Virus record (IMG/VR): IMGVR_UViG_3300018906_000009
Coordinates: 1 to 25,252 of that record
Length of the DNA: 25,252 nucleotides
Source: a virus
Strand: one strand, 5' to 3'
The notes under the pieces are model-generated. The model saw only the letters and a program-made list of their open reading frames with translations, was not told where the DNA came from and did no database searches. The translations under genes were made by a program, and so were the position numbers. This document shows, piece after piece, positions 8,306 through 14,801 of this stretch (position 1 is the stretch's first letter; every line of letters starts with the position of its first letter).

Positions 8306-8591
8306 GTACGCTCTGGCAATCAATGGAAACCCCGCATCAGTAGCAGTTGACAGCAACGACCCTAATGCGTCTGCATCCATCCAAATTACAGGCGATGATG
8401 GCACTTTTGCTGAGTGGCTGGCATTACAATGTGGCGCTTTTGGGCATTTAATCGGAGAGTCTACCAGCCCGATCGACCTGGATTATGCGCTGTCTACAGC
8501 AGACGCTCAACAGTGGCAGCCAACACTTTTAGAAGGGCGCGAGATGGTTGCAAACTATAAGCCTTACCTACCAGATGGGGCGGTGTCTTAA
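8298..8591 (+). CDS. small hypothetical protein coupled to the metallopeptidase-like gene
   Basis: A 97-residue protein with a GTG start that overlaps the 3' end of the minor head gene by 8 bases. No family was recognised. It begins with a beta-like segment (VIKYALAINGNPASVAVD), has an acidic centre (SNDPNASASIQITGDDG), a hydrophobic-aromatic patch (AEWLALQCGAFGHLIGE) and a short C terminus (MVANYKPYLPDG). There is no signal peptide or transmembrane segment. It repeats the arrangement seen after the portal fusion, a small gene overlapping the stop of a gene with an enzyme-like C-terminal domain, so an accessory or protective role toward the HExxH domain is possible but unproven. Confidence 0.6.
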   Translation: MIKYALAINGNPASVAVDSNDPNASASIQITGDDGTFAEWLALQCGAFGHLIGESTSPIDLDYALSTADAQQWQPTLLEGREMVANYKPYLPDGAVS

Positions 8592-8623
8592 TGTCTAACT
8601 CATACGGCAGAGTGGGCGGCTAA
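8591..8623 (+). other. ten-codon mini reading frame bridging two head genes
   Basis: The preceding gene ends in TAATG; the ATG inside it (8591) opens a 10-codon frame (MSNSYGRVGG) that stops exactly before the ATG of the gpG-like gene at 8624. The arrangement stop/start, mini-frame, stop, start could relay ribosomes from one gene to the next, since the gpG-like gene has only a weak ribosome site (GGGCGG at 8614-8619). It may equally be chance. Confidence 0.25.
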
Positions 8624-9142
8624 ATGGCTAACCAATTCTTTAACGTCAAGGTTGATACCTCAGCCTCTACCGTGTTCGGTCGCATGGCAGCGAAGCTACA
8701 GGGTACAGCGCCACTGATGAGTACGATCGCAGGCATCCTGAACAACTACGAAGATGATCTATTTGAGCAAGAGCGATCGCCCAGTGGTCAACCGTGGGCA
8801 CCGTTAGCACCTTCGACTATCAATCAGCGTGAACGTAAGGGTTTGGTGCCACTGAAGAAACTACAGGCAACGGGCAAGGGCAAGAGTGGGATCAGGGCGA
8901 TCGTTGCTTCGGGCAATCGAGTGCAGTTGACCGTCTCTGAGGACTATATGCAGTACAACAACGATGGTACGCGGCGGATACCGGCAAGGCGCTTCATACC
9001 ATCTCAGATGGAATTAGAGAGCGGTATCCTCGGTGGGCAGATTCGAGCGGCAACAGAGGCTTATCTGACACAGGGGCTAGGCGCTTTTATTGGTGGAGAG
9101 ATTGCGCGAACTCCTGGCTTTATTCGTGGATTGCGGGGCTAG
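8624..9142 (+). CDS. virion morphogenesis protein, Mu gpG-like (Phage_tail_S family)
   Basis: A 172-residue protein with the hallmarks of the phage virion morphogenesis family (PF05069; Mu gpG, P2 gpS). These are a helical N terminus, then FEQERSPSGQPWAPLAPSTI (residues ~47-66), a basic KKLQATGKGK segment, a beta stretch with NRVQLTVSEDYMQYNNDG, and the conserved RRIPARRFIP near residues 117-126. These proteins act at the head-tail junction or in tail completion, and in Mu-like phages the gene follows gpF, as here. The C terminus is Gly-rich and ends in RGLRG. The 3' end overlaps the last 23 bases of the convergent minus-strand cassette, and the late operon is interrupted straight after it. 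Confidence 0.88.
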   Translation: MANQFFNVKVDTSASTVFGRMAAKLQGTAPLMSTIAGILNNYEDDLFEQERSPSGQPWAPLAPSTINQRERKGLVPLKKLQATGKGKSGIRAIVASGNRVQLTVSEDYMQYNNDGTRRIPARRFIPSQMELESGILGGQIRAATEAYLTQGLGAFIGGEIARTPGFIRGLRG

Positions 9143-9323
9143 TACGGATTTGTAAATCTTTTAACAATCGCCGCTGATGATCTGCCAGTGATCTTATAAG
9201 TTTAGACGCATCATTGGCTTCAAAGGCACTCCTACACAAAGCTGTTGGAGGTTTTAACTCGTCTGTAATATTCGTTTCTTTGCTCGACTCATCCCGAATG
9301 GGCACTGTTTTACTTTTGTGCAT
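9120..9323 (-). CDS. hypothetical small protein, third gene of the minus-strand cassette
   Basis: A 67-residue protein, last of three overlapping minus-strand genes. It is hydrophilic and charged (SKETNITDELKPP; a C-terminal LIRSLADHQRRLLKDLQIR helix) and matches no family I know. Its ATG (9321-9323) overlaps the stop of the previous gene by 14 bases, and a TAGG lies about 8 bases upstream on the coding strand. The 3' end overlaps the convergent gpG-like gene by 23 bases. Support comes from the ordered overlaps with a recognisable regulator gene, not from homology, so it could still be a chance frame. Confidence 0.4.
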   Translation of the reverse strand: MHKSKTVPIRDESSKETNITDELKPPTALCRSAFEANDASKLIRSLADHQRRLLKDLQIRTSPAIHE

Positions 9324-9513
9324 TTGACAACCTAAATTTGAGCCAATCCCAAAAAGAAGCTGGACGTTTTACAACTAGCATTTGCATACGCCTTGCTGTC
9401 ACAACCTCATTCTCACTGATTTGTAGTTCAGAGCTGATTATCCTACCAGTGCAAACATGATCGTGTTTGAAGAATTGAAAGCCTAAGCCCGATCGCTGTG
9501 CTGTGATTCTCAT
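9310..9513 (-). CDS. hypothetical small protein, second gene of the minus-strand cassette
   Basis: A 67-residue protein coupled to the upstream XRE regulator by an ATGA overlap (9510-9513 on the reverse strand). It is mildly basic, with a central SELQISENEVVTARRMQMLVV segment and an aromatic C-terminal helix (ASFWDWLKFRLSNAQK). No family was recognised. Its place directly after a HipB-like regulator is where a toxin or partner gene would be expected, but it does not look like HipA, RelE or another toxin I can name. The overlap makes a real gene likely. Confidence 0.45.
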   Translation of the reverse strand: MRITAQRSGLGFQFFKHDHVCTGRIISSELQISENEVVTARRMQMLVVKRPASFWDWLKFRLSNAQK

Positions 9514-9764
9514 ATAAAAGCATCCGGTTTTAACAGTACAAAAACATCATCTAACCGCAACGCTAACTGCAATTCAGGCAACACACTCAGACACACACCT
9601 GTCTCGCCATATTCAATCCGTTGAATGAAACGCCGATCGCGCCCGATCGCTGCTCCAAGCTCCACTTGCGATAGCCCTAACGTTCCACGTCTAGCGGCAA
9701 TATTCGCGCCAATGACTTTCTCAGCGGTGGGGATGGACTTTAGTTTGCGTGGCTGCGTCTGCAT
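9510..9764 (-). CDS. XRE-family helix-turn-helix regulator (HipB-like)
   Basis: An 84-residue DNA-binding protein. The HTH_3 fold is visible: VIGANIAARRGTLGLSQVELGAAIG (helices 1-2, with the LSQVELGAAIG signature) and RDRRFIQRIEYGETGVCLSVLPELQLALRL (recognition helix and helices 4-5). The tail resembles HipB/Y4mF-type antitoxin-repressors. A basic N-terminal arm (QTQPRKLKS) could add minor-groove contacts. It is the first gene of a minus-strand cassette placed inside the + strand late operon. The ATG at 9762-9764 lies 3 bases from a perfect inverted repeat that is the obvious autoregulatory operator. It may be a lysogeny-expressed moron regulator, or the antitoxin of a small TA pair; its targets are unknown. 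Confidence 0.85.
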   Translation of the reverse strand: MQTQPRKLKSIPTAEKVIGANIAARRGTLGLSQVELGAAIGRDRRFIQRIEYGETGVCLSVLPELQLALRLDDVFVLLKPDAFI

Positions 9765-9767
9765 AGT

Positions 9768-9778
9768 GGCATTATGCC
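9768..9778. promoter_or_regulatory. candidate operator, perfect inverted repeat
   Basis: GGCATTATGCC is a perfect palindrome with 5-base arms around one T. It starts 3 bases upstream of the XRE regulator start codon and about 100 bases upstream of the + strand protease-scaffold gene. Size and position fit an autoregulatory operator of the HTH_3 protein. Binding is inferred. Confidence 0.45.
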
Positions 9779-9793
9779 CTATCTAAGGGCGGT

Positions 9794-9823
9794 TTGACTG
9801 TAGCGTGTGCTTTTTCAATACAT
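9794..9823 (+). promoter_or_regulatory. possible promoter restarting the late operon
   Basis: TTGACT at 9794-9799 is a good -35 element. Downstream at 17-18 bases there is only a weak -10 (AATACA or ATACAT, 9817-9823). It lies after the divergent cassette, where transcription of protease, scaffold and capsid would profit from a fresh start. The weak -10 keeps confidence low; an activator-dependent late promoter is possible. Confidence 0.3.
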
Positions 9824-9828
9824 ACATT

Positions 9829-9909
9829 ATGACCGTTGGCAAGATTGTAGAAAGCCTTTCTGCGATCGCCCATGCCATCGGCACTTTTGCCCACAATCAA
9901 ACTGGTTAG
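9829..9909 (+). other. short reading frame overlapping the protease start
   Basis: A 26-codon frame (MTVGKIVESLSAIAHAIG...) begins at 9829 and ends at 9909, inside the protease-scaffold gene in another frame. The protease ATG at 9872 has no visible Shine-Dalgarno sequence, so this leader-like frame could deliver ribosomes to it. There is no homology support. Confidence 0.2.
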
Positions 9910-11392
9910 CGCCAAGCAAGTGCCTGTTTTCCGACTTGGAAAGCAGGTCGATTCTAATGGGATTGAGAAAGTATGGTCGCCTGCTGAATTAGATGAGGCG
10001 ATCGCCGCTTACAACGAGGTTGCCGCGAAAGCCGATCATGAAGCGCCCGTACTACATGGGCATCGTGGCAAGCACGCTTTTGGCTGGATCGAGAAAGCCT
10101 ACCGAGTTGGCGAAACAGTCTTTTGCGACCTCAAGAACGTGGTTGAAAGCTTTGCTCAGAACGTCAATAGCAAGCTACATCCCAAGCGTTCCATCAGCTT
10201 TTATCCACCTAATCACCCCAACAACCCTACACCGGGACGGTTGAACATCAATCACTTGGCTTACCTACCTGCTGAAGGTGAGGTAAATCCGGCTGTCAAG
10301 GGTCTACCCGATCACGCCTTTTCAGATGCAGAACTAGATGCCTGCATTGAGTACGAGTTTGCCGATTACAACTTTGGCGCGTGGATTGGTGGCAATCCAC
10401 TAGAAGCGGTTGCCAACCTGTTTCAGTCGTTGCGCGATCGCACCATCGAAGAAGACGACCTGGAAACAGCAGACAAATTATTTCCAGTAATGGCGATCGA
10501 TGCCATCAAAACAGCAGCCAACCAGCAATGGGCAACGGTTGACCAAGTTTTGAACATGATGCAGACCTTGCAAATGCAGGTCGATCGCCTGATTTTTCAA
10601 TCATCTGAACCCAAAGCGGAGTATGCCGAAATGAATTTGAAACAGATGGCGAAGGACAAAGGCGTGACTGCCGTTAAAGGCATTTCACCTGTGGACTTGC
10701 CCAAGATCTTGGCTGGCGATCTGGAACCGGATGACGAACAGATGAGCGCCCTGGCATCGGCAATGGGCATCGGCAAAGACGCACTTAAAAAAATGATGAC
10801 TGGAGGCAAAACCAAGGCAACTGATATGAGCGAACAACAAACCGAACAAGTTTCACAGGCTGATTTTGCAGAGTTAACTACTACCGTGCAAACGTTGCAA
10901 GCCGAACTTGCGGCGACACGCACTCAGGCAACGGCAACGGCTGAAGAGAACCGGCTATTGAAGGCAGAACGTGAAAACGATCGCATTGCCAGTTTTGTCG
11001 AAAAGCTAGTTGGCGATCGTAAGCTTCGCTCCACCGAAAAAGATGCGGTCATTCAGGAATTGAAATGGTTGCCTAATGACAACCCTGTGGAATTTTCCGA
11101 AGGTGGCGCAACGGTCAGCAAGACACCACGACAAGCCAAGATGGATCGCCTTGCCGCCTCTGCTGAATTGTATTCAGTGCGAAATATGCCCACAGGTCCA
11201 GAGTTCGACCCGACTCAGTTCAGTGAGCAGCAGAAAGCTTACGGGCTAGACATTGACTACGACACTGAATCAATCAAGCAAGACCGACTGATCCGAGCAA
11301 AGCAGGCAGAGATGGTCAAGCAAACTGGGCGACCCGTTGAATATGCCGAAGCCATGGGCGTACTCGTCAGCACTGGCGTACTCATTTCTTAG
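9872..11392 (+). CDS. head maturation protease fused to scaffold, Mu I/Z-like
   Basis: A 506-residue protein just upstream of the decoration and capsid genes. Residues ~1-150 resemble Mu gpI-type capsid proteases: APVLHGHRGKHAFGWIEKAY (H63 and H66 region), SKLHPKRSISFYPP with the candidate catalytic serine in RSISFY (~107-112), and NHLAYLPAEGEVNPAVKGLP (~124-143). The histidine plus RS-x-SF layout is shared by this fold, though the catalytic set is not certain. The C-terminal two-thirds is helical and Gln/Glu-rich, with a coiled coil (TTVQTLQAELAATRTQATATAEENRLLKAERE, ~335-370), typical of a scaffold that shapes the procapsid and is then cleaved. A nested start at codon 254 may give free scaffold. 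There is no ribosome site at the first ATG. Confidence 0.83.
   Translation: MPSALLPTIKLVSAKQVPVFRLGKQVDSNGIEKVWSPAELDEAIAAYNEVAAKADHEAPVLHGHRGKHAFGWIEKAYRVGETVFCDLKNVVESFAQNVNSKLHPKRSISFYPPNHPNNPTPGRLNINHLAYLPAEGEVNPAVKGLPDHAFSDAELDACIEYEFADYNFGAWIGGNPLEAVANLFQSLRDRTIEEDDLETADKLFPVMAIDAIKTAANQQWATVDQVLNMMQTLQMQVDRLIFQSSEPKAEYAEMNLKQMAKDKGVTAVKGISPVDLPKILAGDLEPDDEQMSALASAMGIGKDALKKMMTGGKTKATDMSEQQTEQVSQADFAELTTTVQTLQAELAATRTQATATAEENRLLKAERENDRIASFVEKLVGDRKLRSTEKDAVIQELKWLPNDNPVEFSEGGATVSKTPRQAKMDRLAASAELYSVRNMPTGPEFDPTQFSEQQKAYGLDIDYDTESIKQDRLIRAKQAEMVKQTGRPVEYAEAMGVLVSTGVLIS
10631..11392 (+). CDS. candidate nested scaffold protein, internal start in the protease-scaffold gene
   Basis: Codon 254 of the protease-scaffold gene is ATG (10631), preceded by GGAG at 10618-10621 with a 9-base spacer, a better ribosome site than that of the full-length gene. 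Initiation here would give a 253-residue protein starting MNLKQMAKDKG that holds all of the predicted coiled-coil scaffold and none of the protease. In Mu and lambda the scaffold is made from an in-frame internal start of the protease gene, so this is the expected arrangement. The start itself is an inference. Confidence 0.5.
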   Translation: MNLKQMAKDKGVTAVKGISPVDLPKILAGDLEPDDEQMSALASAMGIGKDALKKMMTGGKTKATDMSEQQTEQVSQADFAELTTTVQTLQAELAATRTQATATAEENRLLKAERENDRIASFVEKLVGDRKLRSTEKDAVIQELKWLPNDNPVEFSEGGATVSKTPRQAKMDRLAASAELYSVRNMPTGPEFDPTQFSEQQKAYGLDIDYDTESIKQDRLIRAKQAEMVKQTGRPVEYAEAMGVLVSTGVLIS

Positions 11393-11403
11393 GAAAAATT
11401 ACC

Positions 11404-11760
11404 ATGCCAAATTCTCAGCAAACTACTGTCGTCTCGACTGTTGTAGCGACAGGGACAATCTTACCGAAGCGGGGTGTGTCACGTCTTGCGGCTCAGGCAA
11501 CTGCTAATCAACCCATCATCGGTTTTTCTGATCACAAGGTCGAAGTCGATGAAGCCTTGCGACTCAATGAAGGTCCCACATCAATGGCGGAAAGTGGAGC
11601 CGCGATCGACGGCACAGAACGCCGCTTAATCATGGATGCTCAAGGGCGCGTCATCCCGTGGACAACGGGTGGCGTTGTTGCTGCATTGCTACAGCCTGGG
11701 CAGACCGCAACTGCTGCGGGTGAGTCGATCGAAGTCCGACCAGTTGTAAACCAAGCGTAG
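11404..11760 (+). CDS. DUF2190-like capsid decoration protein
   Basis: A 118-residue protein between the scaffold and major capsid genes. It is small, Ala/Thr/Val-rich and beta-like, with VSTVVATGTILPKRGVSRLAA at the N terminus, IIGFSDHKVEVDEALRLNEGP in the middle and a VIPWTTGGVVAALLQPGQTATAAGE segment near the end. This is the pattern of DUF2190 proteins, which cap or cement HK97-type capsids. The segment 'G(V)AALLQPGQTATAAGESIEV' is the most family-like part. AGGA at 11391-11394 lies 9 bases before the ATG. There are no cysteines. Position and pattern agree; the exact copy number or site on the capsid cannot be read. Confidence 0.75.
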   Translation: MPNSQQTTVVSTVVATGTILPKRGVSRLAAQATANQPIIGFSDHKVEVDEALRLNEGPTSMAESGAAIDGTERRLIMDAQGRVIPWTTGGVVAALLQPGQTATAAGESIEVRPVVNQA

Positions 11761-11772
11761 GAGGAACCCTGA

Positions 11773-12777
11773 ATGCCCGTTGATTATTCGTTGACAGCGG
11801 CTAGAGCAGGGGTATCACTACCGCTGACTAATCTAGCCCAAGGCTTTACCCAGTCGTCCTTTGTGATGCGCCTACTCTACCCATTAGTGGAAGTAGGGAC
11901 ATACGGCGGGACGACATTGCAATTTGACGAGTCTGCATACGAGCCTGCCACCGACGATCGCGCCGATGACACGCCGTACCCTGAAGTACAAAGCAACTAC
12001 GAAGGTAAACCTTTTAAGTTGAACACCAAGGGTCTGAGTTACCGAGTGGGAGACAAACGCCGCAAAGAAATGGAAAATCTGCGGATCAACTGGGGGCAAA
12101 TCGCCACTACCACGTTGATGACCAAAGCAGGCTTGAACCACGAAATTGAAGGCGCGATCAAAGCAACGACCTTAGCCAATTACGCCACTACCAACCGCTT
12201 AACGTTGGCTCCTGGTAGTCGCTTTGGCGATGTCAACCCTGACCCCATCATTCGCTCTTCTATTTCTGCCATCTCGGATCAGATCAGCGATGTTACCAAC
12301 TTGGTGGGCGTGATGGGTCGGCGCGTGTTTGATGTACTAGCAGGCAAGTACGCCACTAACTTTACCAGCACCAGTCCCGGCGTACAGCAGCAGTTGACGC
12401 TGGACACACTCGCAAACATTTACGGCTTCAGAAAGCTCGGCATTTGTGACGCGATCGCCAAGGTTGGTGGGGTCAAGACCAAAGTTTTTGGCAATGACTT
12501 TGTGATCGGTGTTGCCAATCCAGCCGCCATTCCATCTGGCTCTAGTGACGCTGGATTGCCCATCCCTTACGTCACCAACGGCACGGTAAACGCCATGACC
12601 GCAGCGTTTGGCTATACCTACGTGATGCAGAACCAGCCCCGGATGTACGCGCCGTGGGAAGACCTGGAGCGAAGAGCGCTTGTCTATCAATTGGACTTCG
12701 ATCGCGCAGTTGTAAACACCGGGGTTGGTTCAGATGGACTAATCACTCACGGCTTCTTAATTAAATCCGCAGTGTAG
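11773..12777 (+). CDS. major capsid protein
   Basis: A 334-residue protein with the strongest ribosome site in the window (AGGAGG at 11759-11764, 8-base spacer), as expected for the most abundant virion protein. It shows the usual order of a phage coat protein. An N-terminal arm (SLTAARAGVSLPLTNLAQGF) leads to a beta-rich region with FDESAYEPATDDRADDTPYP and GLSYRVGDKRRKEMENL. A long spine-like helix (INWGQIATTTLMTKAGLNHEIEGAI) and a P-domain-like middle with VFDVLAGKYATN follow. The C-terminal part includes FVIGVANPAA, PRMYAPWEDLERRALVYQLDFDRAVVNT and GFLIKSAV. Position after protease-scaffold and decoration protein settles the call. The HK97 fold is inferred. The length is typical of Mu-like and related capsid proteins, and there is no sign of truncation. 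Confidence 0.9.
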   Translation: MPVDYSLTAARAGVSLPLTNLAQGFTQSSFVMRLLYPLVEVGTYGGTTLQFDESAYEPATDDRADDTPYPEVQSNYEGKPFKLNTKGLSYRVGDKRRKEMENLRINWGQIATTTLMTKAGLNHEIEGAIKATTLANYATTNRLTLAPGSRFGDVNPDPIIRSSISAISDQISDVTNLVGVMGRRVFDVLAGKYATNFTSTSPGVQQQLTLDTLANIYGFRKLGICDAIAKVGGVKTKVFGNDFVIGVANPAAIPSGSSDAGLPIPYVTNGTVNAMTAAFGYTYVMQNQPRMYAPWEDLERRALVYQLDFDRAVVNTGVGSDGLITHGFLIKSAV

Positions 12778-12788
12778 GAGCAAGATAA

Positions 12789-13139
12789 ATGCCAGAAAAA
12801 CCGATGAAGTACAAGGTTGTTGCAGGTCCACTTTCTGTCAACAACAAACCAGTAGAGAATGACAAAACCGTTGACCTGCTACCGTCCACCGCCAAAGAGT
12901 TGGTTGAAGCCAAGGTGATCGAGTTGGTTGGTGAAGGCACCCCACCACCGGAAGAGATACCCAAGATCAATCTCAACACAGCAGGCGAGGAAGAACTGAT
13001 CGCGCTCGACCATATTGGCAAGGCTACAGCCCAAAAGCTGATTGCAGCAAGACCGATCGCCGCGTTGGAAGACGCTCAAAAAGTATTGGGTTTGAAGCCA
13101 GAACAATGGAGTGCGATCGCTCCACGCTTGATGGTGTAG
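12789..13139 (+). CDS. Mu gp35-position protein with helix-hairpin-helix domain
   Basis: A 116-residue, two-part protein. Residues 1 to ~47 (MKYKVVAGPLSVNNKPVEN then LLPSTAKELVEAKVIELVG) look like the small beta-barrel N domain of gp35-type phage proteins coded after the capsid gene. A Pro/Glu hinge (EGTPPPEEIPK) leads to a ComEA-like helix-hairpin-helix domain: INLNTAGEEELIALDHIGKATAQKLIAARP, then LEDAQKVLGLKPEQWSAIAPRL. The INLNTA start and the hIGKxxAxKhI hairpin are the family signatures for non-specific DNA backbone binding. AGGAG (12776-12780) precedes the ATG by 8 bases. In this place, between capsid and connector, a role in holding packaged DNA at the portal or in capsid decoration is plausible but not shown. 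Confidence 0.78.
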   Translation: MPEKPMKYKVVAGPLSVNNKPVENDKTVDLLPSTAKELVEAKVIELVGEGTPPPEEIPKINLNTAGEEELIALDHIGKATAQKLIAARPIAALEDAQKVLGLKPEQWSAIAPRLMV

Positions 13140-13142
13140 CGC

Positions 13143-13580
13143 ATGGCTTACTGCACCATAGACGACATGATTGCGCTGTTTGAAGAACTCGAAATCGTCG
13201 AGGCTTCAAACCTACGGGAAGCGCGGGAACGTGACCCCAATGCAGTCAAAATTCAAGCGGCGATCGACGGTGCCGTTGGCATTATTGATGGCTATCTGAT
13301 GCGTCGGTATGGTTTGCCTGTAAGCACTCCAACAGAGATTGCTGGAACGCTCAAGATTCATTGTTTGAATATTGCCCGCAATCTACTGGATGGCAGCACT
13401 GTAGAAGTCAAAGAAAAAGCAGACGGCGCGATCGCGTGGCTCAAGCTTTTCACTGATCCTGCTACGACTGGCTATGGCGATCCAGCACCAGGCGTGCAAG
13501 AGGGTGAAGGGGTTGGCAGCGTTAACTCTGAAACGCCTTGCTATTTCTGGGATACCGACACGGTAGGAGCGTTGTTCTGA
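13143..13580 (+). CDS. head-tail connector protein, Mu gp36-like (DUF1320)
   Basis: A 145-residue protein fitting DUF1320. It opens with YCTIDDMIALFEELEIVEAS (a 'Y-x-T-x-x-D-h' opening helix), then AAIDGAVGIIDGYLMRRYGLPV (~40-61), the most conserved part, then helical LKIHCLNIARNLLDG and ADGAIAWLKLF, and a disordered Gly-rich C terminus (GYGDPAPGVQEGEGVGS). In Mu-like phages this adaptor gene follows the capsid block and its product sits below the portal, joining head and tail. The order capsid, gp35, gp36, gp37 is kept here. It begins 4 bases after the preceding stop, with no clear Shine-Dalgarno sequence, so coupling is likely. Confidence 0.88.
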   Translation: MAYCTIDDMIALFEELEIVEASNLREARERDPNAVKIQAAIDGAVGIIDGYLMRRYGLPVSTPTEIAGTLKIHCLNIARNLLDGSTVEVKEKADGAIAWLKLFTDPATTGYGDPAPGVQEGEGVGSVNSETPCYFWDTDTVGALF

Positions 13581-14011
13581 TGCTCCTAAGCAAGATTGAG
13601 AGCGCGATCGCACAACGTTTGAAACCATTGGAGCGTGAAAACCTCAAGGTCATTGTCTTCCCCGACGATCCTAAAGAGTTAAAACTACCTGCCTTCAATC
13701 GGATCATCGTGCGTTATCTCAGCGAAAGTTTAACGCCCCCACAAACATTCAACCCGCACGCCCCTTGCTATCAGCAGCGCTTTTTGGAGTTCCAGGTTTT
13801 CATCCAATACCAGGACTTGAGAGCCAAAAAAGGGTTGGGTGTGACGGACTTGATGGATCAGATCCGCGATCGCTTGACCTTTTTCAAGCCGGTGCCGGAT
13901 GGCAAATGGCTGTACCAATCTAGCGGCGGGTTCAGTGAATTATTTCAAGACTTTTGGGCGTACACAATGAACTTCACATTGCCCTATCCCTACACAAAAC
14001 AACCGGAGTAA
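13580..14011 (+). CDS. Mu gp37-like (DUF1834) head-tail or tail completion protein
   Basis: A 143-residue protein starting at an ATG that overlaps the preceding TGA (TGATG), with AGGAG upstream at 13565-13569; a longer in-frame start at 13538 would run deep into the previous gene and is less likely. The sequence MLLSKIESAIAQRLKPL, then LKVIVFPDD, PAFNRIIVRYLS, FLEFQVFIQYQDLRAK and LMDQIRDRLTFFKP fits the gp37/DUF1834 and related minor tail terminator pattern: an N-terminal helix, then a strand-helix-strand core with 'F-x-V-x-h-x-Y-x-D-L'. Such proteins close the tail tube or join it to the head. The C terminus is LPYPYTKQPE. Confidence 0.8.
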   Translation: MLLSKIESAIAQRLKPLERENLKVIVFPDDPKELKLPAFNRIIVRYLSESLTPPQTFNPHAPCYQQRFLEFQVFIQYQDLRAKKGLGVTDLMDQIRDRLTFFKPVPDGKWLYQSSGGFSELFQDFWAYTMNFTLPYPYTKQPE

Positions 14012-14015
14012 ATAG

Positions 14016-14795
14016 ATGGCATTACTGTATGGCATGGGCAGATTCGTGATAGAAACGGTGGGTCTTACACCTAACATCTTGGTTCCAGCCGAACCCGTTA
14101 CCTTTTCGATGAATGTCGATTCCGAGGATCAAGAATCGCTTAAATGGAAAGACGGTATCAAAGTAGCGGCGGGTGCTGCTACGACCAAAGTCACGTACAC
14201 CTTGCAGTTCAACGTGCAGGCGGCTACATGGTTCGTCATGCAACTTGCGACTGGTGAACTAGCGCAAACGACCGCTTCTGCCAGCCTTAAAGATGTTAAG
14301 TATGGCACTGTGCCACTAACCGCGCCCTATGAGATTGCAGATGAGGCGTTGACGACTCAGAATGTACTAGTGAGCATTACCACCTCTGGCGCATGGGGCA
14401 AGGCGCGACCATTGACGCTGACCGCAGCAGAGGCGACAGCGCCAGCAACCGCTAACGAAGTGCAGGTGAAAACCTCTGCACCTAAAAAATTGGTGTTTGA
14501 TGCGACTGCTGCTGGAGCACCGATCGCCTATCGCGTTTTGAATACTTACACAAGCCTCTCTAGTATTGGCGTTGAAGCTTCAGCCGTCACGTTGAGCGCC
14601 TTTGGCTTTGCAGGCATTGCTTATGGCGACGAAGAAAAGTACCGAATTGATGTACCGCGCATGGTGAACATCGGCCGACCGACGATTGAAGTTAACGATG
14701 TGACTGAACTCGAATTTAACTACAAGCTGATTACCACTGGAGCCGATCGCCTGCCATTCAAGATGTATGACATCACTGGCGTTGTCTTGCCGTAA
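14016..14795 (+). CDS. virion structural protein, possible tail tube protein
   Basis: A 259-residue, beta-rich protein directly after the gp37-like gene, where the tail tube or sheath would be expected. It has alternating hydrophobic strands (VTFSMNVDSEDQESLKWKDGIKVAAGAATTKVTYTLQFNVQ, quoted only as the region at residues ~30-70), an Ala/Thr-rich middle (LTLTAAEATAPATANEVQV) and a C-terminal strand set ending FKMYDITGVVLP. The features 'TKVTYTLQFNVQ' and 'ITTGADRLPFKMYDITG' are the kind seen in tail tube proteins, but no family motif is decisive. If it is the tube protein it is the only tail-shaft gene in the window. It could also be a fibre-anchoring structural protein. Confidence 0.45.
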   Translation: MALLYGMGRFVIETVGLTPNILVPAEPVTFSMNVDSEDQESLKWKDGIKVAAGAATTKVTYTLQFNVQAATWFVMQLATGELAQTTASASLKDVKYGTVPLTAPYEIADEALTTQNVLVSITTSGAWGKARPLTLTAAEATAPATANEVQVKTSAPKKLVFDATAAGAPIAYRVLNTYTSLSSIGVEASAVTLSAFGFAGIAYGDEEKYRIDVPRMVNIGRPTIEVNDVTELEFNYKLITTGADRLPFKMYDITGVVLP

Positions 14796-14801
14796 CCGCA
14801 A

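Noticed and set aside
9310-9764. HipBA or other named toxin-antitoxin pair
   Set aside because: The regulator is HipB-like, but the following 67-residue protein shows no HipA, RelE, HigB or other toxin motif, so no TA name is justified.
13538-13579. Longer start of the gp37-like gene
   Set aside because: It would overlap the gp36-like gene by 43 bases; the ATG at 13580 has a stop/start overlap and an AGGAG at a usual distance.
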